Source: an uncultured Holophagaceae bacterium (GTDB taxonomy: Bacteria > Acidobacteriota > Holophagae > Holophagales > Holophagaceae). Taken from it: 64,000 nucleotides of DNA. Below the pieces are notes generated by a model. The model saw only the letters and a program-made list of their open reading frames with translations. It made no database searches and was not told where the DNA came from. Location of the stretch: the NCBI GenBank assembly GCA_903857495.1, contig CAIOFF010000061.1, positions 1 through 64,000 of the forward strand. The letters run 5' to 3'. The translations under genes were made by a program, and so were the position numbers. Shown in pieces: positions 62,036 through 64,000 of this stretch. Numbering within the stretch: position 1 is the first letter of the stretch; each line of letters opens with the position of its first letter.

Positions 62036-63886
62036 TCAGAGGCTGAGACGGGTGCGGGTGGCGGCGGTCGGAACGCCCTCGGCGCTCCACCCGCGGACCT
62101 CATAGTACTCCGGCAGCATCTTGTCCAGGTGGCACACGGCGCCCTTCTGGGGGCCGGTCTTGATGGCCTCCGTCAGCAGGCGGGGCGGCAGGGTGTCATC
62201 CTTCTTGCTGAGGCCCGCGCCCAGGTTGAACTCGCGCTCCAGGTTCCAGATGCGCTCGCCGACCAGGAGCAGCCGCTCCTCGGACCAGTCGCCCTCGCAG
62301 GCGGCCTGGATCTGGGGCTGGATGTCCTGCAGGCCCCACGCGAAGGTGGTGAAGAGGCAGATGCCGGCGGAATCCACCACGGCGGTGAGGTCCTGGAAGG
62401 CCTTCAGCATGGCGGGCTTGCCCTCGGTGGCCTGGGGCTCCATCTTCACGGGGATGCCCAGCACCTCGGGGGAGACCATGTAGCCGCGGACGTGGCAGGC
62501 GCCGCGGTTGCTGGTGGCGTATTCCAGGCCCATGCCCTGCAGGCCGCGGCCATCGTAGGCCGGGAACTCCTGGCCTTTGACGGTCATGGACAGCTCGGGA
62601 CGGCCATACTTGGCGCAGAGCCGCTTGGAGCCGAGGCCGATGATCTTGCCGAAGCCTTCGCCGACGGCGGTCCACTCCGCGAGCTTGACCAGGGCCTCCG
62701 CGGAGCCCCAGGTCAGCTTGAGGCCCACCTCGGCCTCGGTGAGGATGCCCAGGTCGTAGAGCTCCATGGCCGCGCCCACGGTGGCCCCGAAGGAGATGGG
62801 GTCGTAGCCGTCCTCGTTGCAGAGGAAGTTGGCGTAGGTGAGGGCTTCCAGGTCCGACACGCCATTGGCGGCGCCCAGGGCCCAGGCGGCCTCGTACTCC
62901 ACGCCGCCGGAGGCGCCGTGGTACTGGGGCTTGTCCTTCACGCTGAAGTGGTTCGGATCCATGCGGGAGATGCGGCCGCAGGCGATGGTGCAGCCGAAGC
63001 AGGCGCCGTTCTTCACCAGGTTGGGCTTGCCGTCCGTGGGCCGCTTCTCGTGCATGGCCTCGCCGCCGATGGCGTTGGCGCCCTCGAACTGCGCCTCGCG
63101 GTGGTTGTAGCTGGGCAGCGCGCCCAGCTCGTTGATGATGTTCATGAGCACCTGGGTGCCGTAGGTGGGCAGGCCCACGCCGGTCACGCCGTTGGCCGCC
63201 AGCACGGCCTTGCCCGCGTCCACGGCCGTGAAGAAGGCCTCGGGATTGGCCACCTGGTAGGCATCGGTGAGCGTGCCGCGCACGGCCACGGCCTTGAGGT
63301 TCTTGGAGCCCATGACCGCACCCACGCCGGACCGCCCCGCGGCGCGGTGCAGGTCGTTGACGATGGCGGCGTACATGACGCCCGACTCACCGGCGCGGCC
63401 GATGGAGGCCACGCGGATCTGGGGATCCTGGTGCGCCTTCTTGATGGTCTCCTCGGTGTGCCAGGTGGTCTTGCCCCACAGGTGGGAGGCGTCCAGCAGC
63501 TCAGCCTTGCCATCGATGATGAGCAGGTAGACCGGCTTCGCGGAGCGGCCCTCGAAGATGACCATGTCCCAGCCCGCGAACTTCAGCTCGGCGCCGAAGT
63601 AGCCGCCGGAGTTGGAGCAGGCGATGGCGCCCGTGAGGGGCCCCTTGGTCACCACGGAGTAGCGGCCGCCCGTGGCGGCCATGGTGCCCGTGAGAGGACC
63701 GGTCACGAAGATGAGCTTGTTCCCTTCTGCCAGGGGATCGACCTTGGGATCGATCTCCGAGCAGAGGTACTTGGTGGCCAGACCCCGCTGGCCCAGGTAG
63801 TCCTGGGCCCACTGCTGGTTCAGCGGCTCGGTGGTGCAGGTGCCCGCCGTGAGGTTGACGCGAAGAACCTTCTTAGTCCATGCCAT
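62036..63886 (-). CDS. aor: Tungsten-dependent aldehyde:ferredoxin oxidoreductase
   Basis: 616 residues of the AOR family. The N-terminal beta domain is typical (VLRVNLTAGTCTTEPLNQQW, RYSVVTKGPLTG). Four cysteines for the [4Fe-4S] cluster are Cys296, Cys299, Cys303 (NGACFGCTIACGR) and Cys510 (DSAGICLFTTFA). The segment MGSKNLKAVAVRG and the DGYDPISFG region bind the bis-pterin tungsten cofactor. It oxidises aldehydes to carboxylates (or reduces acids) with ferredoxin. The gene lies between a ferredoxin-like gene and the FAD reductase, so electrons probably pass to NAD(P). Confidence 0.93.
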   Translation of the reverse strand: MAWTKKVLRVNLTAGTCTTEPLNQQWAQDYLGQRGLATKYLCSEIDPKVDPLAEGNKLIFVTGPLTGTMAATGGRYSVVTKGPLTGAIACSNSGGYFGAELKFAGWDMVIFEGRSAKPVYLLIIDGKAELLDASHLWGKTTWHTEETIKKAHQDPQIRVASIGRAGESGVMYAAIVNDLHRAAGRSGVGAVMGSKNLKAVAVRGTLTDAYQVANPEAFFTAVDAGKAVLAANGVTGVGLPTYGTQVLMNIINELGALPSYNHREAQFEGANAIGGEAMHEKRPTDGKPNLVKNGACFGCTIACGRISRMDPNHFSVKDKPQYHGASGGVEYEAAWALGAANGVSDLEALTYANFLCNEDGYDPISFGATVGAAMELYDLGILTEAEVGLKLTWGSAEALVKLAEWTAVGEGFGKIIGLGSKRLCAKYGRPELSMTVKGQEFPAYDGRGLQGMGLEYATSNRGACHVRGYMVSPEVLGIPVKMEPQATEGKPAMLKAFQDLTAVVDSAGICLFTTFAWGLQDIQPQIQAACEGDWSEERLLLVGERIWNLEREFNLGAGLSKKDDTLPPRLLTEAIKTGPQKGAVCHLDKMLPEYYEVRGWSAEGVPTAATRTRLSL

Positions 63887-63898
63887 GGCAGTCGCTCC

Positions 63899-64000
63899 TC
63901 ACACCGTTGCCGGGTTGGTGTCGGTCTTGTCAGCCCACTGGCGCATCTTTTCCAGTCCCGTCCAGTCGGCATCCACGAAGGTGATGGCGCCCGTGGGGCA
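63899..64000 (-). CDS. C-terminal end of a 4Fe-4S ferredoxin subunit (partial)
   Basis: Thirty-three codons to a TGA at 63899, running off the window edge. The visible end starts CPTGAITFVDADWT, the last Cys-Pro cluster ligand motif of a ferredoxin. It stops 12 bases before the aor start and is the probable electron partner of AOR. Confidence 0.75.
   Translation of the reverse strand, partial: CPTGAITFVDADWTGLEKMRQWADKTDTNPATV

Overview
The window is high-GC Gram-negative DNA. A KDO transferase (waaA), MsbA-like exporter, lipoproteins with lipoboxes and a DUF3570 outer-membrane protein indicate an LPS-bearing envelope. A tungsten-type aldehyde:ferredoxin oxidoreductase, a TlpA/DUF4266/DUF3570/ApbE cluster, TPR-tailed Ser/Thr kinases and many secreted peptidases together suggest an anaerobic or facultative member of Acidobacteriota (Holophagae, Geothrix/Holophaga-like). 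That assignment is inference; no rRNA or other phylogenetic marker is present. No tRNA, rRNA, insertion sequence, prophage or CRISPR array was seen.

Layout. 1-9.3 kb: the 3' part of a giant Ig-repeat surface protein, cysK diverging from an Rrf2 regulator, and a CHASE/PAS hybrid kinase. 9.3-13.1 kb: a MazE/AbrB-PIN toxin-antitoxin pair and a large secreted C45/phospholipase-B-like Ntn hydrolase. 13.2-18.4 kb: a divergent phospho-signalling pair, FHA-GAF-PP2C phosphatase against a Ser/Thr kinase with TPR tail. 18.4-22.1 kb: an accessory-looking strip with a 46-codon small ORF, rluA-type synthase, NAGPA-like protein, thioesterase, TubC_N-like peptide and a 234-nt structured inverted repeat. 22.1-28.7 kb: lipid kinase, secreted hypothetical, murC, M14 peptidase, ubiX. 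28.7-33.8 kb: ftsX coupled to a lipoprotein gene, a DUF4388 protein, and ribB(X)-cNMP-binding-trxA. 33.8-39.8 kb: a second hybrid kinase bracketed by two copies of one heptamer-hairpin repeat, a REC-HATPase regulator, waaA. 40-46.7 kb: a CobW-like GTPase, Tex, a lipoprotein, lepB, an S1/P1 nuclease. 46.9-52.1 kb: an overlapping operon M28 peptidase-aroB-TPR protein-small protein. 52.1-56.8 kb: an MsbA-like ABC exporter, a ThiE-shikimate kinase fusion, a phosphoesterase, a PilZ protein. 56.8-60.1 kb: TlpA-DUF4266 fusion, DUF3570, ApbE, DsbD-alpha-like. 60.2-64 kb: ferredoxin (partial), AOR, FAD reductase, MoaD-like, small hypothetical.

The least explained material is intergenic: at least seven loci carry hairpins whose two arms are tandem arrays of one short unit (10, 9 or 7 bp by family) in inverted orientation around a spacer. 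Members of the 10-bp and 7-bp families also share spacer sequence (44 of 50 spacer bases for the 7-bp pair), so these are dispersed elements rather than chance palindromes. The coding novelties are two fusions (ThiE-AroK, TlpA-DUF4266), a RibBA whose RibA half has lost its zinc site, an ftsX without ftsE, a Tex protein with a nine-unit Pro/Arg tail, and a 46-residue peptide gene with a Gly-rich end.
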